From NCBI RefSeq assembly GCF_016862635.1, contig NZ_BONI01000030.1, forward strand, positions 1 to 64,000: 64,000 nt of DNA. The letters run 5' to 3'. A model generated the notes under the pieces. That model saw only the letters and a program-made list of their open reading frames with translations, was not told the origin of the DNA and searched no databases. This document shows positions 8,885-18,300 of this stretch, piece after piece. Numbering within the stretch: position 1 is the stretch's first letter; each line of letters starts with the position of its first letter. The translations under genes were made by a program, and so were the position numbers. Source of the DNA: Catellatospora coxensis (lineage in GTDB: Bacteria; Actinomycetota; Actinomycetes; Mycobacteriales; Micromonosporaceae).

Positions 8885-9361
8885 TCACCGTCCCCGCCTC
8901 GTCCGGCGGGCCAGCACCAGCACCAGCACCAGCCAGAGCACCAGGCCGGCCGCGCCCAGCCCCAGCTCGAAGGCGGCGAACTGGTACGCGTCGCCGTGGG
9001 CCACGTAGACCCCGTCCGGGTCGCCGGTGTCCAGGGCCCGGAACACCGCACCGGGGCGGGTCTTCCCGCCCGGGCCGTCGTGCAGGTGCACGCCGGACAG
9101 TTTCCGGAGCCCGTCGTCGGAGGTCCAGGTCCCGATCGGGCACCCGCCCTTCTGCGGACAGCTGACCACCGTGAACACCCCGGACGTGCCGGACCCCTGG
9201 TGGGCGCGCCAGGCGGGGCCGATGCCACGCGCGCCCGTCACCGCCAGCAGCAGCAACAGTCCGGGCACGATGAGCCACCCCAGCACGGCGGCGGCGGTCG
9301 TCTCCCGGTCCACGGGGGCGCTGCCCGGAGCCCAAACCCGATCGCCCAGTTCCTCGGCCAC
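8885..9361 (-). CDS. Two-helix membrane protein of unknown function
   Basis: The product has 158 residues. Hydrophobic segments lie at about 25-43 (AAVLGWLIVPGLLLLLAV) and at 132-150 (LGAAGLVLWLVLVLVLA). They flank an extracytoplasmic loop with a Cys pair (SCPQKGGC) that could form a disulfide. The C-terminus is Arg-rich. GTG 9361 has GGGGAGG 6 nt upstream. No family was recognised. The gene is divergent from the PAC2 gene. Confidence 0.75.
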   Translation of the reverse strand: MAEELGDRVWAPGSAPVDRETTAAAVLGWLIVPGLLLLLAVTGARGIGPAWRAHQGSGTSGVFTVVSCPQKGGCPIGTWTSDDGLRKLSGVHLHDGPGGKTRPGAVFRALDTGDPDGVYVAHGDAYQFAAFELGLGAAGLVLWLVLVLVLARRTRRGR

Positions 9362-9513
9362 TCGGAACCTCCCCGGTTCGCGTTCCTCCGGGGTGAATCA
9401 TGCGTGTCCCCCGCCACAGGACCGCGCGCCGGGCCCTGCGTACCGCCTTGTGCGACACGCTTGCGGACCCGACCCGCCTGGACGATCCGGCGCAGCGCCG
9501 TAGGCTGACAGGC

Positions 9514-10380
9514 GTGACCGAGTTCGACGGCCTTCCTGTCCTGCGTTCCCCCGTCGCCATCGCCGCCTTCGAGGGGTGGAACGACGCCGCTGACGCGTCC
9601 ACTGCCGTGGTCGAGCACCTCGAGCAGGTATGGGACGCGCGCGAGGTGGCGTCGGTGGACCCGGAGGAGTTCTACGACTTCCAGGTGAACCGGCCGCTGA
9701 TCACCCTGGTCGACGACACGCGGCGCATCGAGTGGCCGAGCACCAAGTTCATGGTCGCCTCGCCGCCCGGGGCGCAGCACGACGTGGTCCTGATCCGCGG
9801 CATCGAGCCGAGCCTGCGCTGGCGCACGTTCTGCAACGAGATCCTGGAGATCTGCCACAGCCTGGCCATCGAGAAGATCGTGCTGCTGGGCGCGCTGCTG
9901 GCTGACGTGCCCTACAGCCGGCCGCTGCCGATCAGCGGCACGGTGACCGGCAAGCACGCCGGCGAGGAGAAGATCCAGCTCACCCCCACGCGGTACGAGG
10001 GACCGACGGGCATCGTCGGGGTGCTCCAGGACAGCGCGTCCCGCGCCGAACTCGACGCGATGTCGTTCTGGGTGCACGTGCCGCACTACGCGAACAACCC
10101 GCCGTGCCCGAAGGCGACGCTGGCCCTGCTGCACCGCATCGAGGAGGTCCTCGACCTGCCGGTGCCGATGCTGGACCTGGCCGAGGAGTCCGCCGAATGG
10201 GAGGACCGGGTCCGCGCCGCGGCCGCCCAGGACGCCGAACTGGCCGAGTACCTCCGCGACCTGGAGGAGCGGGCCGGCGACGTGGCCAAGCCGCTGTCCG
10301 GCGACGAGATCGCCGTCGAGTTCGAGAAGTACCTCCGCCGCCGCGGCGGCTCCCCCGGCCCCACCCACGGCACCTGGTAA
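9514..10380 (+). CDS. PAC2-family protein
   Basis: The product has 288 residues and starts TEFDGLPVLRSPVAIAAFEG, with GWNDAADAST next, the conserved opening of actinobacterial PAC2 proteins. PAC2 proteins belong to the proteasome-assembling-chaperone fold family; the bacterial role is not settled. LGALLADVPYSRP and the loop GTVTGKHAGEEK are also typical. GTG 9514 is chosen over the upstream ATG 9400 because the family start matches and because a TAGGCT -10 box lies 8 nt before it, which suggests a leaderless mRNA. A long palindromic structure follows the gene. Confidence 0.88.
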   Translation: MTEFDGLPVLRSPVAIAAFEGWNDAADASTAVVEHLEQVWDAREVASVDPEEFYDFQVNRPLITLVDDTRRIEWPSTKFMVASPPGAQHDVVLIRGIEPSLRWRTFCNEILEICHSLAIEKIVLLGALLADVPYSRPLPISGTVTGKHAGEEKIQLTPTRYEGPTGIVGVLQDSASRAELDAMSFWVHVPHYANNPPCPKATLALLHRIEEVLDLPVPMLDLAEESAEWEDRVRAAAAQDAELAEYLRDLEERAGDVAKPLSGDEIAVEFEKYLRRRGGSPGPTHGTW

Positions 10381-10420
10381 CCCGCCACCCACCGCCCCGC
10401 CCCGCCCCGCCCCACCCCGT

Positions 10421-10487
10421 GGCGCAACTCTTAACGAGTTGCGCCCTGCGGCGTGCCCGGAGGCCGCAAGTCTTTAAGAGTTGCGGC
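10421..10487. repeat. Cloverleaf-like double palindrome, probable terminator
   Basis: The hairpin GGCGCAACTC-ttaac-GAGTTGCGCC (10421-10445) is followed by a second one built on GCCGCAA...TTGCGGC (10463-10487). In addition CGCAACTCTTAA (10423-10434) and TTAAGAGTTGCG (10474-10485) are exact reverse complements, so the whole 67-bp segment can fold as one long stem or two. It lies just after the PAC2 stop codon and probably ends that transcript. Confidence 0.55.
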
Positions 10488-10534
10488 GGGGAGGTTGCCG
10501 GCGGTGTGGGGGGCGGCGCGTTGTGTTGGGCTTC

Positions 10535-10548
10535 CTAGGTCGCTAGGT
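10535..10548. promoter_or_regulatory. Direct CTAGGT repeats over the gntR promoter
   Basis: CTAGGT occurs at 10535-10540 and again at 10543-10548, an 8-bp period. The second copy forms part of a plausible -10 box (TAGGTA, 10544-10549), with TTGTGT at 10521-10526 and about 17 bp between them. The placement suggests that a repressor bound to the repeats blocks the promoter, and autoregulation by the downstream GntR protein is the simplest reading. Confidence 0.45.
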
Positions 10549-10578
10549 ATTCGGACATTTGTGCGGCATGATCGCCTC

Positions 10579-11400
10579 ATGACCGAGACGGGCATCGGCG
10601 GGATCAATCCGGGCGCGGCGGAGCACCCGCACCGGCAGATCGCCGCCCAGCTGCGCGCGAAGATCAGACGAGGCGACTGGGCAGCCGGGGAGCAGCTGCC
10701 CTCCATCCCGGCGCTGGCGCAGCTGTTCGGCGTCGCGAAGCAGACCGTGCAGCGCACCATCGATCAGCTGCGCGTCGAGGGGCTGCTCATCACCAAGCCG
10801 GGCTCCGGCACGTACGTGCGGGGCACCCGGCGGCGGCTCAACCGGCTGTCCCGGGGCCGTTACGGCGCGCAGCGCGGCTACCACGCCGACCTGGCGGCCC
10901 GTTACCGCCAGCAGCTCACCGAGGTGACCCGGTCGGTCCCGCCGGCGGAGGTCGCGGACGCGTTCGGCGTGCCGGACTCGACGCTGCTGGTGGTGCGCCG
11001 CCATCTGGTGCGTACGCAGGACGCCGTGGTCGAGGTCGGCGCGGCCTGGCTGCGCCCGCAGGACACGGCGGGCACCTCGCTGGAGCGCCTGGAGTCCTTC
11101 GGCCGGCCGCTCTACCAGGAGGTCGAGGAGGTCACCGGCCGCCGTTACGTCACCGCGACCGACACGATCAGCGCCCGGCTGCCCACCCGCGAGGAGGCCG
11201 AGACGCTGCAGATCCGGCCGGACACGCCGGTGCTGCACCTGCTGCACGTCGCGTACGACGGCGAGCACAAGGTGATCGAGGTGGCGCAGGCGACGTGGCC
11301 GGGGCCGATGACGACACTGACGGAGGAATACCGGGTGCCCACGCCACGCCCGGACGCCGACCTGGACGGAGATCCCGATCCTGGCCTTGTCCTGGGCTAA
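10579..11400 (+). CDS. GntR/HutC-type regulator with UTRA ligand domain
   Basis: The product has 273 residues. The N-terminal winged helix spans about 14-80 (QIAAQLRAKIRRGDW, LPSIPALAQLFGVAKQTVQRTI, GLLITKPGSGTYV), which is the classic GntR signature. From ~90 on a UTRA domain binds a small effector (VPDSTLLVVRRHLVR, RPDTPVLHLLHVAYD). ATG 10579 was chosen because the family begins just before the winged helix and promoter elements lie upstream. No obvious target operon lies next to it. Confidence 0.88.
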   Translation: MTETGIGGINPGAAEHPHRQIAAQLRAKIRRGDWAAGEQLPSIPALAQLFGVAKQTVQRTIDQLRVEGLLITKPGSGTYVRGTRRRLNRLSRGRYGAQRGYHADLAARYRQQLTEVTRSVPPAEVADAFGVPDSTLLVVRRHLVRTQDAVVEVGAAWLRPQDTAGTSLERLESFGRPLYQEVEEVTGRRYVTATDTISARLPTREEAETLQIRPDTPVLHLLHVAYDGEHKVIEVAQATWPGPMTTLTEEYRVPTPRPDADLDGDPDPGLVLG

Positions 11401-11469
11401 TCTGCGGGTTGTCGGGTGCCCGACACCTTTTCGCCTGCGCACCCGCGCGTTCGCCGCAAGGATGGTCCC

Positions 11470-11838
11470 ATGACCCTTCGCCGATCCTCCGACGGAGCAC
11501 AGCGAGGTGCCGAGAACCCGCCGGACGGCGCGGTTCCGCGGTCCCCCCAGGCGCTGGTGGCTCTGCTCGGCGCACTGGTCGTCCTCGTGATCGGACTCGC
11601 CCTGCTCGGGGTGCTGATCGTCGGCATCGCCGACGGCGTGCCCAGCACGGGCGTGCTGCTGCTCGGCGCACTGACCGTGGGCGTCTTCGCCCTGGCAGCC
11701 CGCCTGGGCCACGTCGCCCTGACCCTGCGCCGCCAAGCCGGCCAGCCGACCCGTCAGGCGCGCCCCCGCCAGGCGCCCCCGCAGCGGCCGTCCCGCGCCG
11801 CCGTACGCCCCCGCCCGCAGCCCCGCCCCCGCGCCTAA
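11470..11838 (+). CDS. Small two-helix membrane protein
   Basis: The product has 122 residues. Two hydrophobic helices lie at about 34-58 (ALVALLGALVVLVIGLALLG) and 62-85 (VPSTGVLLLGALTVGVFALAA). The C-terminal tail is rich in Arg, Pro and Gln. ATG 11470 follows AAGGA by 7 nt. No family was recognised. It is convergent with mshC, with a large inverted repeat between them. Confidence 0.7.
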   Translation: MTLRRSSDGAQRGAENPPDGAVPRSPQALVALLGALVVLVIGLALLGVLIVGIADGVPSTGVLLLGALTVGVFALAARLGHVALTLRRQAGQPTRQARPRQAPPQRPSRAAVRPRPQPRPRA

Positions 11839-11911
11839 CCCGCCCCGCGCCAAACCCCCACTCGCGCCTAACCGCGCTGAGCCGACCCGCGCCGACCCCA
11901 CATGATCACGA

Positions 11912-11980
11912 CGATCTTGCGCGAACTGTTGCCCTTTTGCCCGGTACGAGCGTGTCGTACCCACAGTTCGCGCAAGATCG
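11912..11980. terminator. Large palindromic element between convergent genes
   Basis: The 18-bp arms CGATCTTGCGCGAACTGT (11912-11929) and ACAGTTCGCGCAAGATCG (11963-11980) match exactly. The 33-nt loop contains its own hairpin GGTACGA...TCGTACC. The element lies between the 122-residue membrane gene and mshC, which converge, so it can serve as a bidirectional terminator. It resembles in size and placement the 67- and 75-bp palindromes elsewhere in the window. Confidence 0.6.
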
Positions 11981-12018
11981 CCGCGGCGAGCGGCGGTGGG
12001 GCGTGGGGCGGGGTTGGG

Positions 12019-13260
12019 TTAGAGCTTGAGGCCGAGGAGGGCGTCGAGGGTTTCGGTCATGAGGGTGGGGGCGTGGCGGTCGGTGCCGACGCCGGCGAGG
12101 GTGTCGTCGGCCCAGGCGTCGATGAGGGCCAGGGCGCCGGGGGTGTCGAGGTCCTCGGCGAGTTTGGCGCGTACGCCGGCGAGGAGTTCGGCTCCTGAGG
12201 GGGCGGTGGGGGACTTGGCGGCCTGGCGCCAGCGGCGCAGGCGGTGGGCGGCGGTGGCGAAGACCTCGTCGGTCCACTGGCGGTCGGCCCGGTAGTGGTC
12301 GCCGAGCAGGGCCAGGCGTACGGCCATCGGGTCGACCTTGTCCGAGCGCAGGCGGGACACGAAGACCAGGTTGCCGCGGGACTTGCTCATCTTCTCGCCG
12401 TCCAGGCCGATCATGCCGGCGTGCACGTAGTGCGCCGCGAACGGGGCCTTGCCGGTGAGCACCTCGGCGTGCGCGGCGCTGCACTCGTGGTGCGGGAACA
12501 GCAGGTCGTTGCCGCCGCCCTGCACGTCGATGGTCTCGCCGAGCAGCTCCAGGGCGATGACGGCGCACTCGATGTGCCAGCCGGGGCGGCCCGCGCCGAG
12601 CACGCCACCGGGCCAGGACGGCTCGCCGTCGCGGCGGCCGCGCCACAGCAGCGGGTCGAGCGCGTCGCGCTTGCCGGCGCGCTCGGGGTCGCCGCCGCGC
12701 TCGGCGAAGAAGGCCAGCATCTGCTCGCGGGACAGGTTCGACTCGTACCCGAACCGGGGCGCGGACGTGATGTCGAAGTAGACGTCGCCGGTGCCGTCCT
12801 CCAGCCGGTACGCCGCGCCGCGGTCGAGCAGGTCGACGACCCGCTCGGCGATGACGGGGATCGACTCGACCGCGCCGATGTAGTGGCTCGGCGGGATGAT
12901 CCGCAGGGCCTCCATGTCCTCGCGGAACAGGGCGGTCTCGCGCATGGCGAGGACCTTCCAGTCCTCCCCGTCGCGGGCGGCCCGCTCCAGCAGCGGGTCG
13001 TCGATGTCGGTGACGTTCTGGACGTAGACGACGTCGTGCCCGGCGTCGCGCCACATCCGGTTCACCAGGTCAAATGTGATCATGGTCGCGGCGTGGCCCA
13101 GATGGGTCGCGTCGTACGGCGTGATGCCGCAGACGTACATCGTCGCGTGACCGCCCACCGGGCGGCTCGGGAAGGCGCCCTGGCGAGCGGAGTCGAACAG
13201 CGCCAGCGGCTGCCCGGCGCCGGGCAGGCGCGGGACGTCAAGACCGGACCACGTTTCCAT
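12019..13260 (-). CDS. mshC: L-cysteine:1D-myo-inosityl 2-amino-2-deoxy-alpha-D-glucopyranoside ligase
   Basis: The product has 413 residues. MshC joins cysteine to GlcN-inositol using ATP, the third dedicated step of mycothiol synthesis, in the cytosol. It is a cysteinyl-tRNA-synthetase paralogue. The HIGH-type motif is HLGH (53-56), preceded by C44 in [10 protein letters not shown], a zinc ligand. HIECAV and PHHECSAAH supply the other zinc and cysteine-site residues, and KMSKS is at about 288-292. The length matches MshC (about 410) and is shorter than CysS. It is divergent from the DUF3090 gene, a linkage kept in many actinobacteria. Confidence 0.95.
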   Translation of the reverse strand: METWSGLDVPRLPGAGQPLALFDSARQGAFPSRPVGGHATMYVCGITPYDATHLGHAATMITFDLVNRMWRDAGHDVVYVQNVTDIDDPLLERAARDGEDWKVLAMRETALFREDMEALRIIPPSHYIGAVESIPVIAERVVDLLDRGAAYRLEDGTGDVYFDITSAPRFGYESNLSREQMLAFFAERGGDPERAGKRDALDPLLWRGRRDGEPSWPGGVLGAGRPGWHIECAVIALELLGETIDVQGGGNDLLFPHHECSAAHAEVLTGKAPFAAHYVHAGMIGLDGEKMSKSRGNLVFVSRLRSDKVDPMAVRLALLGDHYRADRQWTDEVFATAAHRLRRWRQAAKSPTAPSGAELLAGVRAKLAEDLDTPGALALIDAWADDTLAGVGTDRHAPTLMTETLDALLGLKL

Positions 13261-13348
13261 GGCGCCAGCCTAACCAGCTTTATGCCGAGAGCGGATCTCC
13301 CCTTGCGCGGTTACCCGCTTGCGCGGGCGTGACGCTAGGGTCGCAGGT

Positions 13349-13936
13349 ATGACCCATCAGGTGTACGCATTCGAACCGCCCGAGCGGTTCGTCGCCGGTA
13401 CGGTGGGTCCGCCGGGCGAGCGCACTTTCTATCTGCAGGCTCGCGGCGGCGGCCGCCTGGTCAGCGTGGCTCTGGAGAAGATGCAGGTCGCGCTGCTGGC
13501 GGAGAAGCTCGAAGAGCTGCTCGCCGAGGCGCACCAGCGGTTCGGGGCGGAACTGCCCGCGGCGGCCGAGGGGCCTGCCGACAACGAGCCGCTGGACACC
13601 CCCGTGGACGAGGAGTTCCGCGTCGGCACGCTGGGGCTGGCCTTCGACGTCGAGACCAGCACGGTCATCATCGAGGCGATCGCGGCCGAGGAGGCCGAGT
13701 TCGACGCCGAGACCGAGACGGCCGACGACGAGGACGAAGACGAGGACGCGACGCCGGAGATCTCCGACGATCTCGACCGGCTGCGGGTGCGGCTGACCCC
13801 GGCGGAGGTGCGGCAGTTCATCGACCGCGCCAAGCGGGTGGTGGCCGCGGGCCGGCCGCCGTGCCCGCTGTGCGGGCAGCCGCTGGACCCGGCCGGGCAC
13901 CTGTGCCCCCGGCACAACGGCTATCACCGCAGGTGA
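13349..13936 (+). CDS. DUF3090 family protein
   Basis: The product has 195 residues and opens MTHQVYAFEPPERFVAGTVG as this family does. It has an acidic middle (EDEDEDATPEISDD) and a C-terminal zinc-ribbon-like CPLCGQPLDPAGHLCPRH, with three Cys and a His. The function is unknown, but the family travels with mshC, the SCO1664 family and the MSMEG_4193 phosphatase. TAGGGT ends 7 nt before the ATG, so the mRNA is probably leaderless. The SCO1664 gene begins 54 bp downstream in the same direction. Confidence 0.92.
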   Translation: MTHQVYAFEPPERFVAGTVGPPGERTFYLQARGGGRLVSVALEKMQVALLAEKLEELLAEAHQRFGAELPAAAEGPADNEPLDTPVDEEFRVGTLGLAFDVETSTVIIEAIAAEEAEFDAETETADDEDEDEDATPEISDDLDRLRVRLTPAEVRQFIDRAKRVVAAGRPPCPLCGQPLDPAGHLCPRHNGYHRR

Positions 13937-13990
13937 GAACGTCCGGTGACGGAGTAGCGTCACCCGGATAGCACGCAGTCCCATCCGAAG

Positions 13991-14854
13991 GTGAGGTCCG
14001 TCATCCCTCCCACCGGCGACCAGACGCACACCGGCAGCGCCGGTGAGCAGAGCGTGTCCCACGGCCCCGGCCGGCAGGCCCGGTCCGGCGAGGGCCGAAC
14101 CGAGCTCGGCAGGCTGCTGCGCGACGCCGAGATGGAGATCGAAGGCCGGCTGGTCGAGGCGTCCAACACCACGCTGCGGGTGATCCTGTCCGGTGGGGGG
14201 CGGTCGGTGCGGGCGGTGTACAAGCCGGTGCGCGGCGAGCGCCCGCTGTGGGACTTCCCACACGGCACGCTGGCCGCCCGCGAGGTCGCCGCGTACGCGG
14301 TGAGCGAGTCACTGGGGTGGGACCTGGTGCCGCCGACGGTCATGCGGGACGGGCCGCTCGGGCCGGGCTCGTGCCAGCTGTGGCTGGACGAGACGGTCGA
14401 GCCGCCGGTGGACTTCGTGCCCGCCGACGAGCTGCCGCAGGGCTGGCTGCCGATCGCCGCCGCGCAGGACGAGGACGGGCGGCCGTACCTGCTGGCGCAT
14501 GCCGACGACCCGCGGCTGGCCCGGCTGGCCGCCTTCGACGCTGTGATCAACAACGCGGACCGCAAGGGCGGTCACGTGCTGGCCACCCCGGATCAGCGGT
14601 TGTACGGCGTCGACCACGGCATCTGCTTCCACACCGAGGACAAGCTGCGCACCGTGCTGTGGGGGTTCGCGGGCCGGGCGGTGCCACCGGAGGTCGCCGC
14701 GGCGCTGCGCGCGTTCGATCCGGGCGTGCTCGACGACCTGCTGACCACGGCGGAGGTCGACGCCGTCGGCACCCGCATCAAGCAGCTCGTCGCCGACGGC
14801 CGGCTCCCCCAGCCCCCCGAGGACCGCCACGCCATCCCGTGGCCCCCGATCTGA
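13991..14854 (+). CDS. SCO1664-family (PI3/4-kinase-like) protein
   Basis: The product has 287 residues. VRAVYKPVRGERPLWDFP resembles the nucleotide-binding lysine region, and AAFDAVINNADRKGGHVL plus GVDHGICFH resemble the catalytic HxD/N and DHG segments of phosphatidylinositol-kinase-like folds. The biochemical activity is not established. It follows DUF3090, as expected from conserved synteny around mshC. GTG 13991 is used; GTG 14056 is an in-frame alternative that would drop a poorly conserved leader. Confidence 0.9.
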   Translation: MRSVIPPTGDQTHTGSAGEQSVSHGPGRQARSGEGRTELGRLLRDAEMEIEGRLVEASNTTLRVILSGGGRSVRAVYKPVRGERPLWDFPHGTLAAREVAAYAVSESLGWDLVPPTVMRDGPLGPGSCQLWLDETVEPPVDFVPADELPQGWLPIAAAQDEDGRPYLLAHADDPRLARLAAFDAVINNADRKGGHVLATPDQRLYGVDHGICFHTEDKLRTVLWGFAGRAVPPEVAAALRAFDPGVLDDLLTTAEVDAVGTRIKQLVADGRLPQPPEDRHAIPWPPI

Positions 14855-14868
14855 CGCTCACCCACTCC

Positions 14869-15174
14869 TCATTTGACTCGGCGGGTGCCGTGGGCGGTGA
14901 TGTCGGCGTATTCGGGGTGCTTTTCCAGCCAGCCGGCCAGGAACGGGCAGATCGGCACCACGGTGCGGCCCTTGGCCCGGGAGTCGTCCATCACGGTGCG
15001 GGCCAGCTTGCCGCCCACTCCCTGGCCCTCGTACGCCGGGGCCACCTCGGTGTGGGTGAACACGATGACCTTGCCGGTGAGCTGGTACGTCATGAACCCG
15101 GCCACCGTCTGCTCCGCGCTGTCACGGGCCTCGAACCGTTCGCGTTCGGGCGCGTCCGCCACGTCGATCGACAT
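14869..15174 (-). CDS. Short GNAT-fold acetyltransferase (YjdJ/COG2388 type)
   Basis: The product has 101 residues. The acetyl-CoA loop is EVAPAYEGQGVGGKLA (residues 43-58), and VPICPFLAGWLEKHPEY is characteristic of this minimal GNAT subfamily, whose substrates are unknown. ATG 15174 has TACGAT 6-7 nt upstream, consistent with a leaderless mRNA. It is convergent with the SCO1664 gene and divergent from the SNF2 helicase. Confidence 0.88.
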   Translation of the reverse strand: MSIDVADAPERERFEARDSAEQTVAGFMTYQLTGKVIVFTHTEVAPAYEGQGVGGKLARTVMDDSRAKGRTVVPICPFLAGWLEKHPEYADITAHGTRRVK

Positions 15175-15187
15175 CCGGTCATCGTAG

Positions 15188-15211
15188 CCCCGGTCGGGAT
15201 CCCGACCGGGG
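15188..15211. promoter_or_regulatory. Perfect 24-bp palindrome between GNAT and SNF2 genes
   Basis: The half CCCCGGTCGGGA is followed immediately by its exact reverse complement, so all 24 positions are symmetric about 15199/15200. It sits just upstream of the GNAT -10 box and about 90 bp before the helicase start. It may be an operator, a small cruciform or a short transcription-stop hairpin. Confidence 0.45.
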
Positions 15212-15301
15212 TTGCGGCTGGTGGCGGTGGTGCGGCGGGCGGCGGCCGTGGGCGTGAGAGGATCGGCGGCGGTCTGCCCGTTCCCGAACCCGGAGGTACG
15301 C

Positions 15302-18300
15302 GTGTTGGTCGCGCACTGCGTGTACAGCGGTGACGGCAGCTGGGAGTTCTGGGCCGAGGACGCGAACCTGCAAGCCACCCTTCCCACGCAGCGGGGGCGT
15401 CGCCGGACCCGCGGGCCGGGGTTGCATCCGTTCGCGGTGGCCTCCGAAGACCTGGGCAAGGCGCTGGGCGCGGCAGGCGACGTCGCCGAGTACACCGGCT
15501 GGTCGGTCCTCGCCCTGCCCGCACAGCACAACCGGCCGACGCCGTCGGCGGAGCTCGGCGCGGGCGCGGAGCCCGACCGGCTGGCCCCGTTCCTCGTGCC
15601 CACGCTGCGGGTGGACGCAGCGGCGGCGTTACGGCTGCTGCCCGGCCTCGCCCCGGTCGGCGGGGCGACCGTGCGCTTCGCGACCGCGCTGGCCCGCACC
15701 GCCGCCCACCTGGTCGGCAGCGGGCTGGTCACGCCGGCACTGAGCTGGGAGGAAGAGGACGAGTACTGGTTCGCCGACTGGCGGGCGGCGTCGTCGCTGC
15801 AGGTCGCGGCCGTACGCATCCCGCTGCTGGCGGCGATGCCGCCCGCGTTCCGGTGCTGGCTGTACGACGACGAGGTCGCCCTCGCGCCCGCCGACGCGGT
15901 GTTCGACGCGGCGCTCGACTCGATGGTGGACGCGCTGGCCAACGAGGTGGTGGCAGGGCAGGGCGCAGCCCTGCTCGGCGAGCGCCGGGGCCGGGTCACC
16001 CGCCAGACACTGGCCGCCGAGCAGGTGCTCAGGGCGCTCACCTCCACCGTGAACGTGATCGACCCCGAGCAGCTCAACCCGTACGAGGCCAACCGCCTGT
16101 CGGAGGCCCTGGACGCGTGGCGGGCCGGTGGCCGGGCCCGGACCGGCGGGCTGGTGCGCACCTGCCTGCGCCTGGTCGCCCCTGGCGACACCGCCGAGCC
16201 CGACGACCTGGCAGAGCAGGCTGACCCGACCGCCGAGCCGGGGCCCGCGATCCGGCCGGGCGTCGCGGCCGAGCAGGCCGACGAAGGCGGCATCTGGCGG
16301 CTGGAGCTGCTGCTGCAGTCGCACGAGGACCCGTCGCTGGTCGCCGGGGCGGACGAGGTGTGGCGGCTGGACGGCAACGCGCTGCTGTTCGCCGAGGCCG
16401 GGGTCGACCCGCAGGCCGCGCTGCTGGCCGGGCTCGGCCGGGCGGCGCAGTACTACCCGCCGCTGGCGCGGGTGCTGCGGCAGGCCGCGCCGGTCGGCAT
16501 GGCGCTGGACGGCGAGGACGCGCTGATCTTCCTGCGCCGGCACGCCGCCGCGCTGACCGCCGCCGGCGTCGGCGTGCTGCTGCCCGCCTGGTGGAGCGGC
16601 CTGCGGCCCCGGCTCGGGCTGCGCCTGAGCGCGCAGACGCCGCCGCAGCCCGGCATCGTCGCCAAGGAGTCCCAGCTCGGCCTGGACCAGCTCGTCGAGT
16701 ACGCCTGGCAGGTGGCCCTCGGCGACGAGGTGCTCACCGAGCAGGAGCTGGCGGCGCTGGCCGAGGCGAAGTCGCCGCTGGTCCGGGTCCGGGGCCAGTG
16801 GGTCGAGGTGGACCAGGCACGGCTGGCCGCCGGACTCAAGCAGCTCGGCAGGTCCGGGCGGCGCCAGATGACCGCCCGCGAGGTGCTGCGTGCGGGCCTG
16901 CTCGGCGAGGGCGCCGACACCGGGCTGCCGATGGTCGGCGTGGCCGCCACGGGCTGGCTCGGCGAGCTGCTGGCCGGCGGCCCGGCCGGGAGCTTCCAGG
17001 CGCTGCCGACGCCGGAGGGGTTCGGCGCGCGGTTGCGCCCCTACCAGGAACGCGGGCTGGGCTGGCTGTCGTTCATGGACGCGCTCGGCTCGGGCGCGGT
17101 GCTGGCCGACGACATGGGCCTGGGCAAGACCATCCAGGTGCTGGCGCTGCTGGAGAACGAACGCCGGCAGGCGGCAGGGCTGGGCCCGACGCTGCTGGTC
17201 TGCCCGATGTCGCTGGTCGCGAACTGGCAGCGGGAGGCGGCGAAGTTCGCGCCGAAGCTGGCCGTGCACGTGCACCACGGCGCGGAGCGGCTGACCGGCG
17301 AGCAGTTCCGGGAGGCGGTCGCGGGCGTGGACCTGGTACTGACCACGTACAGCCTGGCGCTGCGGGACCAGCAGGAGCTGGCCGAAGTCGGCTGGCGGCG
17401 CATCGTGGTGGACGAGGCGCAGGCGATCAAGAACGCGGCGGCCAAGCAGTCGCGGGCGATCCGGGCGCTGCCCGCCCCGCGCCGGATCGCGCTGACCGGC
17501 ACCCCGGTCGAGAACCGGCTCGCCGACCTGCACTCGATCATGGAGTTCGCCAGCCCCGGGCTGCTGGGCAGCGCGGAGTCGTTCAAGCGGCGCTTCGCGG
17601 TGCCGATCGAGCGCGACGGCGACGAGCAGGCGGCCGCGCGGCTGCGCAAGGTGACCGGGGCGTTCATGCTGCGCCGGGTCAAGACCGACCCGAGCATCAT
17701 CTCCGACCTGCCCGACAAGATCGAGATGACGGTGGCCTGCAATCTGACCCGCGAGCAGGCCTCGCTCTACCAGGCGGTGCTCGACGACATGATGATCCAG
17801 GTCGAGCAGGCCGACGGCATCGACCGCCGGGGCCTGATCCTGGCCACGCTGACGAAGCTGAAGCAGGTCTGCAACCACCCCGCCCAGCTGCTGAAGGACG
17901 GCTCGCGGATCGCCGGGCGGTCGGGCAAGGTGGCCCGGGTCGAGGAGATCTGCGAGGAGGTGCTCGCCGCGGGCGAGAAGGCGCTGCTGTTCACGCAGTT
18001 CGCGGAGTTCGGCGGGATGCTGTCCGAGCACCTGTCGGCGGTCTTCGGCCAGCCGGTGCCGTTCCTGCACGGTACGGTCGACCGGAAGACCCGCGACGGC
18101 ATGGTCGCCGCGTTCCAGGGCGAGGGCGGCCCGGGGCTGTTCGTGCTGTCACTCAAGGCCGGTGGGGTCGGGCTGAACCTGACCGCGGCCAACCACGTCA
18201 TCCACGTCGACCGCTGGTGGAACCCGGCCGTCGAGAACCAGGCCACCGACCGGGCGTTCCGCATCGGGCAGCGGCGCGACGTGCAGGTGCGCAAGCTGAT

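Noticed and set aside
15629-18070. Long minus-strand open frame opposite the SNF2 gene
   Set aside because: Its Arg/Gly/His/Gln-rich composition and lack of motifs mark it as a shadow of the SNF2 gene.
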